From UBA2253 sp964646985 (GTDB lineage: Bacteria; Bacillota_I; Bacilli_A; ML615J-28; CAG-698), in the NCBI GenBank assembly GCA_964646985.1, contig CAZYFI010000034.1, positions 1 through 13,402 on the forward strand: DNA of 13,402 nt, written 5' to 3'. The notes below the pieces were generated by a model. It was not told where the DNA came from. It saw nothing but the letters and a program-made list of their open reading frames with translations, and ran no database searches. Position numbers and translations under genes: made by a program. Positions 6,420 to 13,402 of this stretch are shown piece by piece. Numbering within the stretch: position 1 is the first letter of the stretch; the number at the start of each line of letters is the position of its first letter.

Positions 6420-7506
6420 ATTTTACATCAGGTTTTGGCTTTTTAATTTTATGTATAATGAGAAAAATAAATAATCCAAGTGAAAAAATCATCGGAACAA
6501 GCAATAATGGTAATTGTACTACTTCATCATAATATACATCTGACTCTAAATCTATTTTAGGCGATTCTGGGTTCAGCGATAAATCATATTCCATCACCAA
6601 ATCTTCAATATTAATAAAATGAATTACTGGCATTCCTTGTTCTAAATAACGATTGATTAAACCACGATTAGGTGAATATAAGCGTTTTGTTCTTAATATT
6701 AATCCATTGTCATCAAGAAATGTTGACATTCCTTGTCCCATAGAGGCAAAGTGTCCACCTATGTTAATGAACATTTTCATTTTCGGCAATTCTTCTTGGA
6801 ACAGTTCCATGCGATTATTCACGACCGCATCAAATGATCCTCCATTCAAAAACGAAGTATTTTCATCTTCAATGCGGTTTCTAATTGCCGTTTTTGTTTC
6901 AACTGGATATTCATTTCCCAAATCATCATTTCCTCCCCATGAAACATACTGTATGGGTTGATGAATCAATGAGGCTTCCTCCAAAACTTGGAACATATCC
7001 ACAATGGTAAAATCAACAATAGTCGCCCCATAGCTAGATGCTCCAATGGAAGGAATGACAAACAGTTTCATTTCCATTGTTTGCAAAGCACAAATTGTGG
7101 CAATCGCAATGGCAGGAAAGGAACCAGAAACAACGACTCCTACTTCATCGCCTTTTTGTACCTTGGCTTCTTCTAGCATATCTATCACGACTGCTGCAAA
7201 ATTAGGGTTCACCGACAATTGTTTTGCTCTTAATGAACCAGATGTCGTAGTAATATCTGTCAACCAATACCCAATCAATCCTGTTTCTAATTCATCTGAT
7301 AATTCATCTTGGCGTGTGGGATCTTGAAGCACAATATTGTGTTCAAGACGATAATCATAAATCGCTTGATAGGCTTCTATGGTTAGACTTGTTGCTTGTA
7401 TCTTCTCTTCGTAATAAGTACTTTGTGTTTCTTGTTTTGTTTTCGCAATCATTATGGTAAATACCAATAAGAATACAAACCAAATCAAATAAAATTTGTT
7501 TTTCAT
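6418..7506 (-). CDS. pgsW: Poly-gamma-glutamate system protein PgsW
   Basis: A 362-residue protein with one N-terminal membrane anchor (about 4-21), a roughly 310-residue domain, and a C-terminal membrane helix (about 332-352) followed by a short basic tail. With the basic tail inside, the central domain would face outward. It matches my recollection of the PgsW family, which is named for its co-occurrence with PgsB and PgsC. Features seen include VSGSFPAIAIAT (126-137), SIGASSYGAT (153-162), SWGGNDDLG (189-197), and INIGGHFASMGQG (247-259). No biochemical activity is established that I can cite. It begins 1 base after the pgsC stop and is the last gene of the operon. It occupies the place where pgsA (capA) stands in Bacillus, so a role in polymer export or anchoring is a reasonable inference. 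Confidence 0.8.
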   Translation of the reverse strand: MKNKFYLIWFVFLLVFTIMIAKTKQETQSTYYEEKIQATSLTIEAYQAIYDYRLEHNIVLQDPTRQDELSDELETGLIGYWLTDITTTSGSLRAKQLSVNPNFAAVVIDMLEEAKVQKGDEVGVVVSGSFPAIAIATICALQTMEMKLFVIPSIGASSYGATIVDFTIVDMFQVLEEASLIHQPIQYVSWGGNDDLGNEYPVETKTAIRNRIEDENTSFLNGGSFDAVVNNRMELFQEELPKMKMFINIGGHFASMGQGMSTFLDDNGLILRTKRLYSPNRGLINRYLEQGMPVIHFINIEDLVMEYDLSLNPESPKIDLESDVYYDEVVQLPLLLVPMIFSLGLFIFLIIHKIKKPKPDVK

Positions 7507-7507
7507 A

Positions 7508-7942
7508 TTACATCAATGCCAATCCCCAAACAATCAATTGTGTTAATAGTAGTACGATACCCAAAGCACTCACCGTTTTTGTAATTCCTTGGCGGTCTAA
7601 ATTACTAGCAATAATACCAGCAATCGTATAACCAACAATCGAAATGTTTGCCCAAGAAAAGGGAATATAAGATGTAAAAAGAGACAAACAATAACTTAAT
7701 ATCAAACTAATTAAAATATACAATACAAATTTTCGTTTTCCAAAGATTAATAAGTATCTTGATGCCACTTTCACAATCAAATAAGTAAGGATTGCAATCA
7801 AAACGGTGGTGATAATCCAATCCCACCTTGCAAAATACATAGCAAGCAATCCAGGAACAATCAATCCTCCAGGAGAAACTTGGGTTATTTCAAAAAATAA
7901 GATTGCTAAAATTAAACCCAATACAATTGTATTAATGACCAT
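7508..7942 (-). CDS. pgsC: Poly-gamma-glutamate synthase membrane subunit PgsC
   Basis: A 144-residue, highly hydrophobic protein close in length to Bacillus PgsC (about 149). Family features are the early SPGGLIVPG motif (23-31), the basic GKRKF loop (68-72), and IIASNLDRQGITKT (110-123). Several membrane helices span the rest. The ATG at 7940-7942 is preferred over an in-frame ATG 69 bases upstream because it has AAAGGAG at 8-base spacing, and because the protein then begins with a membrane helix as in the family. The start lies 11 bases inside the end of pgsB, showing tight coupling. PgsC forms the membrane polymerase complex with PgsB, which joins glutamate through gamma-carboxyl amide bonds. 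Confidence 0.93.
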   Translation of the reverse strand: MVINTIVLGLILAILFFEITQVSPGGLIVPGLLAMYFARWDWIITTVLIAILTYLIVKVASRYLLIFGKRKFVLYILISLILSYCLSLFTSYIPFSWANISIVGYTIAGIIASNLDRQGITKTVSALGIVLLLTQLIVWGLALM

Positions 7943-9044
7943 ATTGTTTTCTCCTTTCCTCACAAGCTTGTAAGATTTGAAATCCTTGATTGCCAATATT
8001 ACCAAAAGCAAATACGATTTCTTCTTGCAAGAGATCGTCTAATTTTTTAAAATATCTTGCGTTTGTGTACTGCTTGGTTTTTCGATACACATAATTGGCA
8101 TTATCTCCAGCAATATAAACTTTTTGTGGTTTTATTTGTTGGATCAATTCTATGTTTTGCATGGTTCGTTCAGGTCGATCACCACGATTGTTCACCAATA
8201 AAGTTATTTTGTTATTGGGATATTGTTTCATTGCATCTTGGAATAACATCATGGTTGTTTCGGGATCATTTGCTGAAAAAGCATTGATCAAGACAAAATC
8301 ATTGATTTTGATTTGTTTATATGCCCCGGGATCTGGAAGATAGTGATTGATACCATTTTGGGCAATCTCTGTTGTGATGTCACATAATTTGGCTGTTTTA
8401 ATCGCTACACTGATGTTCTCTTGCATCATCGTAGATTGATTGCTCATTTCAACGGGCTCAGCATAGACAAATTTTGCTTGCTTCTGGGTAATGATTTCTT
8501 CTAGTTTTTTTACATTTTTCGTATCAGCGCTTACTACAATGGTACTACTTGATGCGGTGTTAGCCAATGAACAAATAATATCATCTAGGCTACTTCCCAT
8601 CTCGGCTAAATGATCATGCCTAATATTGGTTATGATATTAATATCAGCATGAATGATATGATTTTCTGAGTGCCATTGTAACAAGGGATCAACTGCCATA
8701 CATTCTAAAATCAAAACTTCTGCATGTTCGCGATGCGCTTTCCACATCATTTTTGTTTGTTCACGAATATTAGCTCTTCCTAGGCGTTTGATTCTTTCTT
8801 CGGTTTTATCACAATGAATCACCATGGGAATCGTTCCTGTCGTTTTTGTAAAAGTTCGGTATCCTGCTTCTCGCATGATTCCATCCATATAACGGGCTAC
8901 GGTACTTTTCCCTCTTGTTCCATTGACATGAATCACAATTTTAAATTGTTTTCTTATTTTTTTAAGAATAATCTGTTCGCCTACCAAATAAACAAACGCA
9001 AAGGCAGTAAAAGCAATAACAACAATCCAAGTAATATCTTTCAT
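7932..9044 (-). CDS. pgsB: Poly-gamma-glutamate synthase ligase subunit PgsB
   Basis: A 370-residue Mur-ligase-like enzyme. An N-terminal membrane helix (about 4-22) is followed by the ATP-binding P-loop VNGTRGKST (40-48), a second Mur-type segment GYRTFTKTTGT (61-71), ECMAVDP (114-120), NIRHDHLAEMG (140-150), LPDPGA (236-241) and NNRGDRPERT (285-294), all typical of PgsB/CapB. It activates the growing chain with ATP and adds glutamate on the inner face of the membrane. The ATG at 9042-9044 is chosen because the protein then starts at the membrane helix as in known PgsB, with GGTGA upstream. The in-frame ATG at 9093-9095 has no visible ribosome site. Length is close to the Bacillus enzyme (about 390). 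First gene of pgsB-pgsC-pgsW. Confidence 0.94.
   Translation of the reverse strand: MKDITWIVVIAFTAFAFVYLVGEQIILKKIRKQFKIVIHVNGTRGKSTVARYMDGIMREAGYRTFTKTTGTIPMVIHCDKTEERIKRLGRANIREQTKMMWKAHREHAEVLILECMAVDPLLQWHSENHIIHADINIITNIRHDHLAEMGSSLDDIICSLANTASSSTIVVSADTKNVKKLEEIITQKQAKFVYAEPVEMSNQSTMMQENISVAIKTAKLCDITTEIAQNGINHYLPDPGAYKQIKINDFVLINAFSANDPETTMMLFQDAMKQYPNNKITLLVNNRGDRPERTMQNIELIQQIKPQKVYIAGDNANYVYRKTKQYTNARYFKKLDDLLQEEIVFAFGNIGNQGFQILQACEERRKQYGH
7951..7957 (-). promoter_or_regulatory. Ribosome binding site deciding the pgsC start
   Basis: Minus-strand AAAGGAG lies 8 bases before the ATG at 7940-7942 and inside the 3' end of pgsB. It supports the 144-residue form of PgsC rather than a longer one. 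Confidence 0.75.
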
Positions 9045-9048
9045 TGTT

Positions 9049-9120
9049 TCACCATTTCCTATCAAATAAGAAAAAGGAAATGAATATTGCTTCATTGAAA
9101 TGCTTTTTGATTGTCAACAT
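9049..9120 (-). CDS. Possible 23-codon leader ORF before pgsB
   Basis: An ATG at 9118-9120 follows AAGGAAATGAGGT and opens a 23-residue frame (begins MLTIKKHFNEA, then a Phe-rich stretch) that ends in TGA 4 bases before the pgsB ATG. The GAGG-to-ATG spacing is short (3 bases), which weakens the case; a TTG start one codon later would be better spaced. It could be a leader that couples ribosomes into pgsB, or chance. Confidence 0.2.
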   Translation of the reverse strand: MLTIKKHFNEAIFISFFLFDRKW

Positions 9121-9140
9121 ATACCTCATTTCCTTTCTTA

Positions 9141-9179
9141 ATTTATTGTTTTTTGTTTAAAATTCACAAATCTAGTGAA
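9141..9179 (-). promoter_or_regulatory. Weak candidate promoter and dyad upstream of the pgs operon
   Basis: On the minus strand TTGTGA (9164-9169) and ATAAAT (9141-9146) stand 17 bases apart, a poor -10. A dyad TTCAC-N7-GTGAA (9163-9179) overlaps the -35. The operon must start between the terminator at 9200-9229 and pgsB at 9044, so a promoter is expected here even though these boxes are not strong. Confidence 0.25.
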
Positions 9180-9199
9180 CACAAGATTTCGTTTTATTC

Positions 9200-9229
9200 A
9201 AACAACCACCAGAAATCTGGTGGCTGTTT
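9200..9229 (-). terminator. Intrinsic terminator after the OB-fold lipoprotein gene
   Basis: The hairpin core CCACCAGA/TCTGGTGG (9206-9223) extends by further pairs, including one G-U on the minus transcript, and is followed there by TTGTTTGAATAAAA. It starts about 35 bases after the stop at 9264. On the plus strand it is followed by an even better T run, but no plus-strand gene precedes it. Confidence 0.8.
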
Positions 9230-9263
9230 TTTATTTTCGTTTTTGATTATTGTTAGCCAGATC

Positions 9264-12200
9264 TTATGATATTGGACTAGCACTGCATTCGCCATAATTC
9301 ACTATTTGTAATTGGAAGTATGTAGAAGTACGTGCCGATAATACGGCATAGACCGTTCCTGTATAAGGTTTTAGTGGAATGGTAGAAGTAGGGCCAACAA
9401 AACCAGCAGAAATTCCAAATAAATCATTCAGCCAAGTTGCGGTTGCATTTGGAAGATTGGTATTGTGTTTGAAGGCAAATGTTTGGCCACTATATTTGGT
9501 TGCGGTATTATCAATGGCATTATTCATAAAGAATTTTACGTTCATGGTTGCATAGGTTGAGCTAGATCCACCCAACTGAATTGGACTTGCTGTGGAACCA
9601 ACAATCTTAATTAATTTCCCATAAACTGGATTGGCAGCAAATGCTACCAAATCAGCATCTTCATCAATGACAATGGCGTTTGCCTTATCCCATGGAAGTG
9701 TATTCTTGGTGTCTGAAACGCGAGTTAGAGTCGAAGTTGCTGCAACTTGCAAATACTTCTTGCCTGTTTGGGCCGGGCCAGTGCCAATCGATGGAGCATC
9801 AAGATGATAAACACCAGAAACGATGACTTCATGACCAATTTCTAGCACATTGCCAGCTTGATCTTTATAAACCCCATAAGTACTTTCTACATTTACAAGA
9901 CCTACACCATTGACGATTAATAGTTCGCCAGTTGTTTTATCCATTAACAAAATACCATCACGTGTATTGTCGTTATTTCCATCAGATTGGAAGCCCGCAA
10001 CAAATCCGACCACTTCTGTTTCTAAATTTTCAACGCCCGTTGAAAGCAAAGCAGATACTTCTTTTGGACCAGACGCTGCAGAAGCCAATACCAGCACCAC
10101 TAGCTCAACTGTTTTTGTTGCTCCATAAAGAGTATAAGTACCTGTAAGTGTTACTTGTGTATCTGTTCCTACTTGACCAACCGTATTGGTAGACAAATTG
10201 ATGAGGGTTTCATTTGAGGATACCCAACTGACAGTACCTGTAATCGCAGGATGTGTTGTTGGAAGTGTAATTCCAAATGCGCCAGTTTCTTGTGTTGCTG
10301 GCAATCCTTCTAGCAATGCTTGATTGACTTCACTATCAAGATAAACCTTGGAAACAGATGCTTCAGAATAGTTCACAATTGACATTTGGTAATAAGTCGA
10401 TGTTCTCGCATTGACTACTACATAAATGGTACCAACAAATGGTTTTGCTGGGTTGGTTGCAGAAGGACCAACAAACGCTTCCGTAATACCAAGCAAATCA
10501 GCCAACCAAGTTTCGCCAGCATTTGCTGTGTTTACAGAGTTTTTCAAAGAAAATGTTTGGCCTTCATATTTTGTTTCATCACTAATAATTGTATCTTTCT
10601 TAAACACCTTAATATTAATATCTACATAATTAGAACTTGAAGATCCACCAATATAAATTGGGCTATCCACTGTTCCTACAAATTTAATTAATTTTCCAAA
10701 TGCGACATTGGTTGCAAAAGCGACCAAATCTTCATCATTATTAATGATGGTTGCATTTTGGGTTTTCCAATCAATGGTTTTCTTAACATCAGACAAACGT
10801 TTTATAACGGAATCTGTACCAACTTCTAAGTACTTACGACCAGTTTGAAGTGGACCAGAGCCAACTGCTGGTGTGTTATGGTAGAATGTACCCACGATTT
10901 GGACTTCATGACCAAATTCAAGTGTGTTTTGGAAACTATCAATGTATGCTCCCCATACTCCACCAACTTGAGCCATCGCATTAACTAATAATAATTCTCC
11001 GGTTGTTTCATCAAGAAGGATAATGCCATCCCTTGCGGCATTGGCGTTTCCATCAGATTGATAAGCAACGAAAATACCTTTGACTTTTACTTGTGAAGCA
11101 TCGGCTGCATTTGCTAATACTTCACTTACAGTGAGGGCTTGCGTTCCTAGAATCGTAACTTCATAAACGCTGGTAAATTGCACTTCTTTATATGTATAAA
11201 CAGCGGTCAAAGTAACAACGGTATTCGCATCAACACCGGTAACTTGTCCAGTAGTAGATGAAATTAAGGCTTCATTAGAAGAAGACCAAACAACATTTCC
11301 AGTCACTGCTGGATGTGTTGCTGGCAATACGACTTCACCTTCTTCAAGGGAAGTAGGAATTCCTTTTCCTAAATCATATTCAACCGATGTTTGGTTTTCA
11401 TAAACCCACATCGATGCATCAGGAACAACAAATGCGATATAAGTGTCAGATACATACATAACATAAGCATAGAAATATCCACCAAATTGCTCAGCTGGAC
11501 CAGCTAAGAATGGAATTTCAAACATCTTGTGCCATTTTTCTGAACCAGTTGCTTCATCATTGGCAGCAATTAAGATGGCATAAACATGTGTTCCATCGTG
11601 TTTGGCGTTCGCTGTTGTATCACTATATCCAAGACGAACCCAGTTTGTGTTTGTTGGAGGTGTTGAAGTAGAATAATTCATAAATGGATCATCAAACTTA
11701 ACAAGTTTGCTTGAATATTGATCAAAATTATTCCCTAATTCTTCATATGCTGCTTTGGAATCTAATACAAAAGCATTTTCTGTATCATGAGCCACTGGAT
11801 TATTTGAACTCAACACTTCAAGAGATGTTACTGTGTGTACAGTTTGACGAGTTACAGTTCTAAACAAACCACGCACTACAATTTCATCACCAAGTTTTAA
11901 GTTTTGATATTCTTGGCTTAAATGCAATAATTGGTTTTCACCAGCATCCGCAAAATCAACGGAAATGGTATCGGAATTTGTCATATCTTTTAAGATAATC
12001 GAACGAATGGTTAAACTTTGGTTGCGCGTAAAGGCAACAACAACACCATGTAGTAATACTGTAGAGCCATCCATTGTTGGCATATCAGTAAACAATTGTG
12101 ATACTTCACGGCGAGTAATCGCTTTGGAAGTAATGTTCACTGTTCTGGTTGTTGTTTCTACTCCATCAGTAATCGATACTGTTAGAGCAATCGCATGATC

Positions 12201-13043
12201 AGCTTCATCTGTTACGATAGATACTTTTTGTTCGGCATCAATAGATACATAACTATTAGCGGCAACACTCCAAGTATATTGTAAATAACTGATTGTTGGA
12301 TGAGAAGCTGGTAAAACCAAAGCCCCATAAACATCAGTTGGAACAACACTATTGATGTGTGTCATAGCAGTTTCTACTAGTGTATTAAAACTAATCGGTG
12401 TTAAAGTGATGTCAGCTGCAGTTCCTGCAAATGTCACACGCCAAATCAAATCAAGTGTGTTATATTCGTGTAAAATAACAGGAATGGTAACCCGTTTTCC
12501 GACCGATGCTGTTAATAAGGCTTGATCAGTCACACTAGAAAGAATGAGGCTGTTTGCTTCATCACTCTTAAGAATGATTCCTGTTGTTCCTTGTTCAACA
12601 GTTACAACTAAATTGACTAATTTCGAATAAGAACCAGTCTTTGCGGTTCCTGATAATTGTAATACTTGTTCAACCGTCATAACCTCAGGAGTCGGCAATG
12701 TTTGATTCGATGCACTTACCGTAACAGCAGTTACGTTTTTAATTCTTGGCATGTTAGAAACAATACCATAAGTTCCTTTTACTTTTACTTTATCACCAAC
12801 ATTTGCTGTTGTTGCGTAAGTTACAAAAATCTTCCCAAGATTAGAATCAGAAATGTAAAAACCGCTTGTGGTTTTTCCATAAATGACTCCTTCTACAACT
12901 ACTTCTTGATTATTAGTAAAAGTACCTAATACATCAACGATTGGGGTAATGGTTTCAACTGGTGGTTCTTCTTTCTTACATCCTACTGCCAGTAGAGCTA
13001 TTAGGACAAAGACAAAGATTGAAAAAAACGTTTTTCCTTTCAT
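9264..13043 (-). CDS. Large lipoprotein of OB-fold-like and Ig-like modules, with tandem duplication
   Basis: A 1259-residue surface protein with an excellent start (GGAGG at 13048-13052, 4 bases from the ATG region). Residues 1-22 are a lipoprotein signal ending AVGC (Cys22), then a short acidic spacer. Residues about 38-110 resemble the OB-fold modules found in extracellular nuclease-type proteins (VVVEGVIYGKTTSGFYISD, then VGDKVKVKGTY). A weaker OB-like segment follows (120-215), an Ig-like domain (about 216-306), another OB-like domain (about 310-415), and an unassigned segment (416-545). The last 700 residues are two copies of an Ig-like (aBig type, with LPATHPAVTG and VVWSSSNEAL) plus OB-like module. 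No nuclease, phosphatase or other enzyme motif is visible after the modules, so it may be a binding or adhesion protein. It follows an M14-like peptidase gene by 14 bases and ends at the terminator at 9200-9229. Confidence 0.85.
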   Translation of the reverse strand: MKGKTFFSIFVFVLIALLAVGCKKEEPPVETITPIVDVLGTFTNNQEVVVEGVIYGKTTSGFYISDSNLGKIFVTYATTANVGDKVKVKGTYGIVSNMPRIKNVTAVTVSASNQTLPTPEVMTVEQVLQLSGTAKTGSYSKLVNLVVTVEQGTTGIILKSDEANSLILSSVTDQALLTASVGKRVTIPVILHEYNTLDLIWRVTFAGTAADITLTPISFNTLVETAMTHINSVVPTDVYGALVLPASHPTISYLQYTWSVAANSYVSIDAEQKVSIVTDEADHAIALTVSITDGVETTTRTVNITSKAITRREVSQLFTDMPTMDGSTVLLHGVVVAFTRNQSLTIRSIILKDMTNSDTISVDFADAGENQLLHLSQEYQNLKLGDEIVVRGLFRTVTRQTVHTVTSLEVLSSNNPVAHDTENAFVLDSKAAYEELGNNFDQYSSKLVKFDDPFMNYSTSTPPTNTNWVRLGYSDTTANAKHDGTHVYAILIAANDEATGSEKWHKMFEIPFLAGPAEQFGGYFYAYVMYVSDTYIAFVVPDASMWVYENQTSVEYDLGKGIPTSLEEGEVVLPATHPAVTGNVVWSSSNEALISSTTGQVTGVDANTVVTLTAVYTYKEVQFTSVYEVTILGTQALTVSEVLANAADASQVKVKGIFVAYQSDGNANAARDGIILLDETTGELLLVNAMAQVGGVWGAYIDSFQNTLEFGHEVQIVGTFYHNTPAVGSGPLQTGRKYLEVGTDSVIKRLSDVKKTIDWKTQNATIINNDEDLVAFATNVAFGKLIKFVGTVDSPIYIGGSSSSNYVDINIKVFKKDTIISDETKYEGQTFSLKNSVNTANAGETWLADLLGITEAFVGPSATNPAKPFVGTIYVVVNARTSTYYQMSIVNYSEASVSKVYLDSEVNQALLEGLPATQETGAFGITLPTTHPAITGTVSWVSSNETLINLSTNTVGQVGTDTQVTLTGTYTLYGATKTVELVVLVLASAASGPKEVSALLSTGVENLETEVVGFVAGFQSDGNNDNTRDGILLMDKTTGELLIVNGVGLVNVESTYGVYKDQAGNVLEIGHEVIVSGVYHLDAPSIGTGPAQTGKKYLQVAATSTLTRVSDTKNTLPWDKANAIVIDEDADLVAFAANPVYGKLIKIVGSTASPIQLGGSSSTYATMNVKFFMNNAIDNTATKYSGQTFAFKHNTNLPNATATWLNDLFGISAGFVGPTSTIPLKPYTGTVYAVLSARTSTYFQLQIVNYGECSASPIS
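9267..11411 (-). repeat. Internal duplication of an Ig-OB module (two copies of about 355 residues)
   Basis: Copy A covers residues about 545-897 and copy B about 898-1259 of the lipoprotein. Matching landmarks are HPAVTG/HPAITG (577 and 931), RDGIILLDETTGELLLVN against RDGILLMDKTTGELLIVN (671 and 1028), GKLIK (783 and 1142), and NARTSTYYQ against SARTSTYFQ (878 and 1236). Offsets are 354-359 residues, so few indels have occurred. Confidence 0.9.
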
Positions 13044-13057
13044 ATTTCCTCCATTTT

Positions 13058-13402
13058 CTATATTTTGTTCATCAATATTTGAATAAGGGCAAGTTGTTGA
13101 TCAATCCGTTTTGATAGATCCAATTTGCGGTTGGTTTCAAAAGTCATAACCATGGCATCAAATGTTTGACTGCAATGGTAATTAAAACTTCCTTCTGGAG
13201 CACTATTTTCTACATGAAACAAGGTGTCTGTCTCTGTTATGTACTTTGCATTCATTTCTTCCGTCATCTCAAGAGCAAACAGTGCTGTTTTCACATTGCT
13301 ATAAATAACAGAATCACCCAAATATCCATTGGTATAACTGTCACGAGATTCGTGCAAATCAACAATGATATCAGGATCAAAGTTGCTCACAACTTCAATA
13401 AT
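13058..13402 (-). CDS. C-terminal part of an M14-like (carboxypeptidase/succinylglutamate desuccinylase-type) zinc peptidase
   Basis: The frame is open to the right edge and ends in TAG at 13058-13060; 115 residues are visible and the true start lies outside. The fragment contains DIIVDLHES, where the His matches the third zinc ligand of M14-type enzymes that comes well after the HxxE motif, and later VMTFETNRK, where the Glu fits the catalytic base. The HxxE motif should be in the missing part. M14 enzymes remove C-terminal amino acids or split amidated substrates; some act on gamma-D-glutamyl bonds of wall peptides. It lies 14 bases upstream of the OB-fold lipoprotein and is probably in the same operon. 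Family is likely; substrate is unknown. Confidence 0.65.
   Translation of the reverse strand: MIEVVSNFDPDIIVDLHESRDSYTNGYLGDSVIYSNVKTALFALEMTEEMNAKYITETDTLFHVENSAPEGSFNYHCSQTFDAMVMTFETNRKLDLSKRIDQQLALIQILMNKI

Noticed and set aside
6653..7327. Three plus-strand open frames opposite pgsW
   Set aside because: Shadows of the pgsW coding sequence; no recognisable domains and no ribosome sites.
7943..8011. Longer N-terminus for PgsC (start at 8011)
   Set aside because: No ribosome site, deep overlap with pgsB, and the extra residues do not resemble PgsC; the ATG at 7942 has AAAGGAG.
9045..9095. Longer N-terminus for PgsB (start at 9095)
   Set aside because: No ribosome site upstream of that ATG, and known PgsB proteins begin directly with the membrane helix seen after the 9044 start.
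9267..11411. Possible recombination hot spot or mobile element from the long repeat
   Set aside because: The repeat is in frame within one gene, diverged at DNA level, and shows no transposase, terminal repeats or target duplications.
9910..12929. Several plus-strand open frames opposite the 1259-residue lipoprotein
   Set aside because: Shadows of a gene with a clear signal peptide and repeated domains; products are low complexity.
1..13402. RNA genes, CRISPR arrays, phage or insertion-sequence genes
   Set aside because: No cloverleaf-like segment, no regularly spaced direct repeats, and no transposase or integrase motifs were found on either strand by reading.

Overview
This is an AT-rich window with Gram-positive-style signals: GGAGG-type ribosome binding sites, lipobox signal peptides on three large surface proteins, Big2 (Ig-like) repeats, and intrinsic terminators. 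TGA is used as a stop codon (for example in two ATGA gene overlaps) and tryptophan is TGG, so this is not the Mycoplasma/Spiroplasma code. The best guess is Bacillota, possibly one of the deep lineages next to the Mollicutes (Acholeplasma/Izemoplasma/Haloplasma/Erysipelotrichia-like). That placement is inference from style and gene families, not a database result.

Layout, left to right. (1) Minus strand, 1-2040: an EamA-type transporter is translationally coupled (ATGA overlap) to a lipoprotein carrying a NamZ/DUF1343 exo-N-acetylmuramidase domain. The lipoprotein gene runs off the left edge. (2) Minus strand, 2126-5194: an 886-residue lipoprotein (three Big2-like domains, a right-handed beta-helix, a fourth Big2-like domain, a C-terminal CHAP amidase/peptidase) is followed 3 bases later by a small zinc-ribbon membrane protein and a strong terminator. 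(3) Plus strand, 5253-6419: a divergently transcribed pair, an Xre-type HTH regulator with a GTG start and an overlapping partner built from about 29-residue repeats. The same short repeat motif also occurs in the C-terminal half of the regulator. (4) Minus strand, 6382-9200: a compact poly-gamma-glutamate operon, pgsB-pgsC-pgsW, enclosed by terminators, with no pgsA or pgsE. (5) Minus strand, 9200-13402: the 3' end of an M14-like zinc carboxypeptidase gene, then a 1259-residue lipoprotein made of OB-fold-like and Ig-like modules with a large internal duplication.

Taken together the window is a cell-surface region: two probable wall-degrading enzymes, a possible wall-fragment or metabolite exporter/importer, a gamma-polyglutamate polymerase, a large surface-anchored module protein and a metallopeptidase. 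The HTH/repeat-protein pair lies between the CHAP lipoprotein and the pgs operon and is the most plausible local regulator and the least understood unit. No RNA genes, CRISPR arrays, insertion sequences or phage genes were seen. No stretch over 300 bases lacks a gene; the longest gaps are 5141-5316 and 9045-9263.
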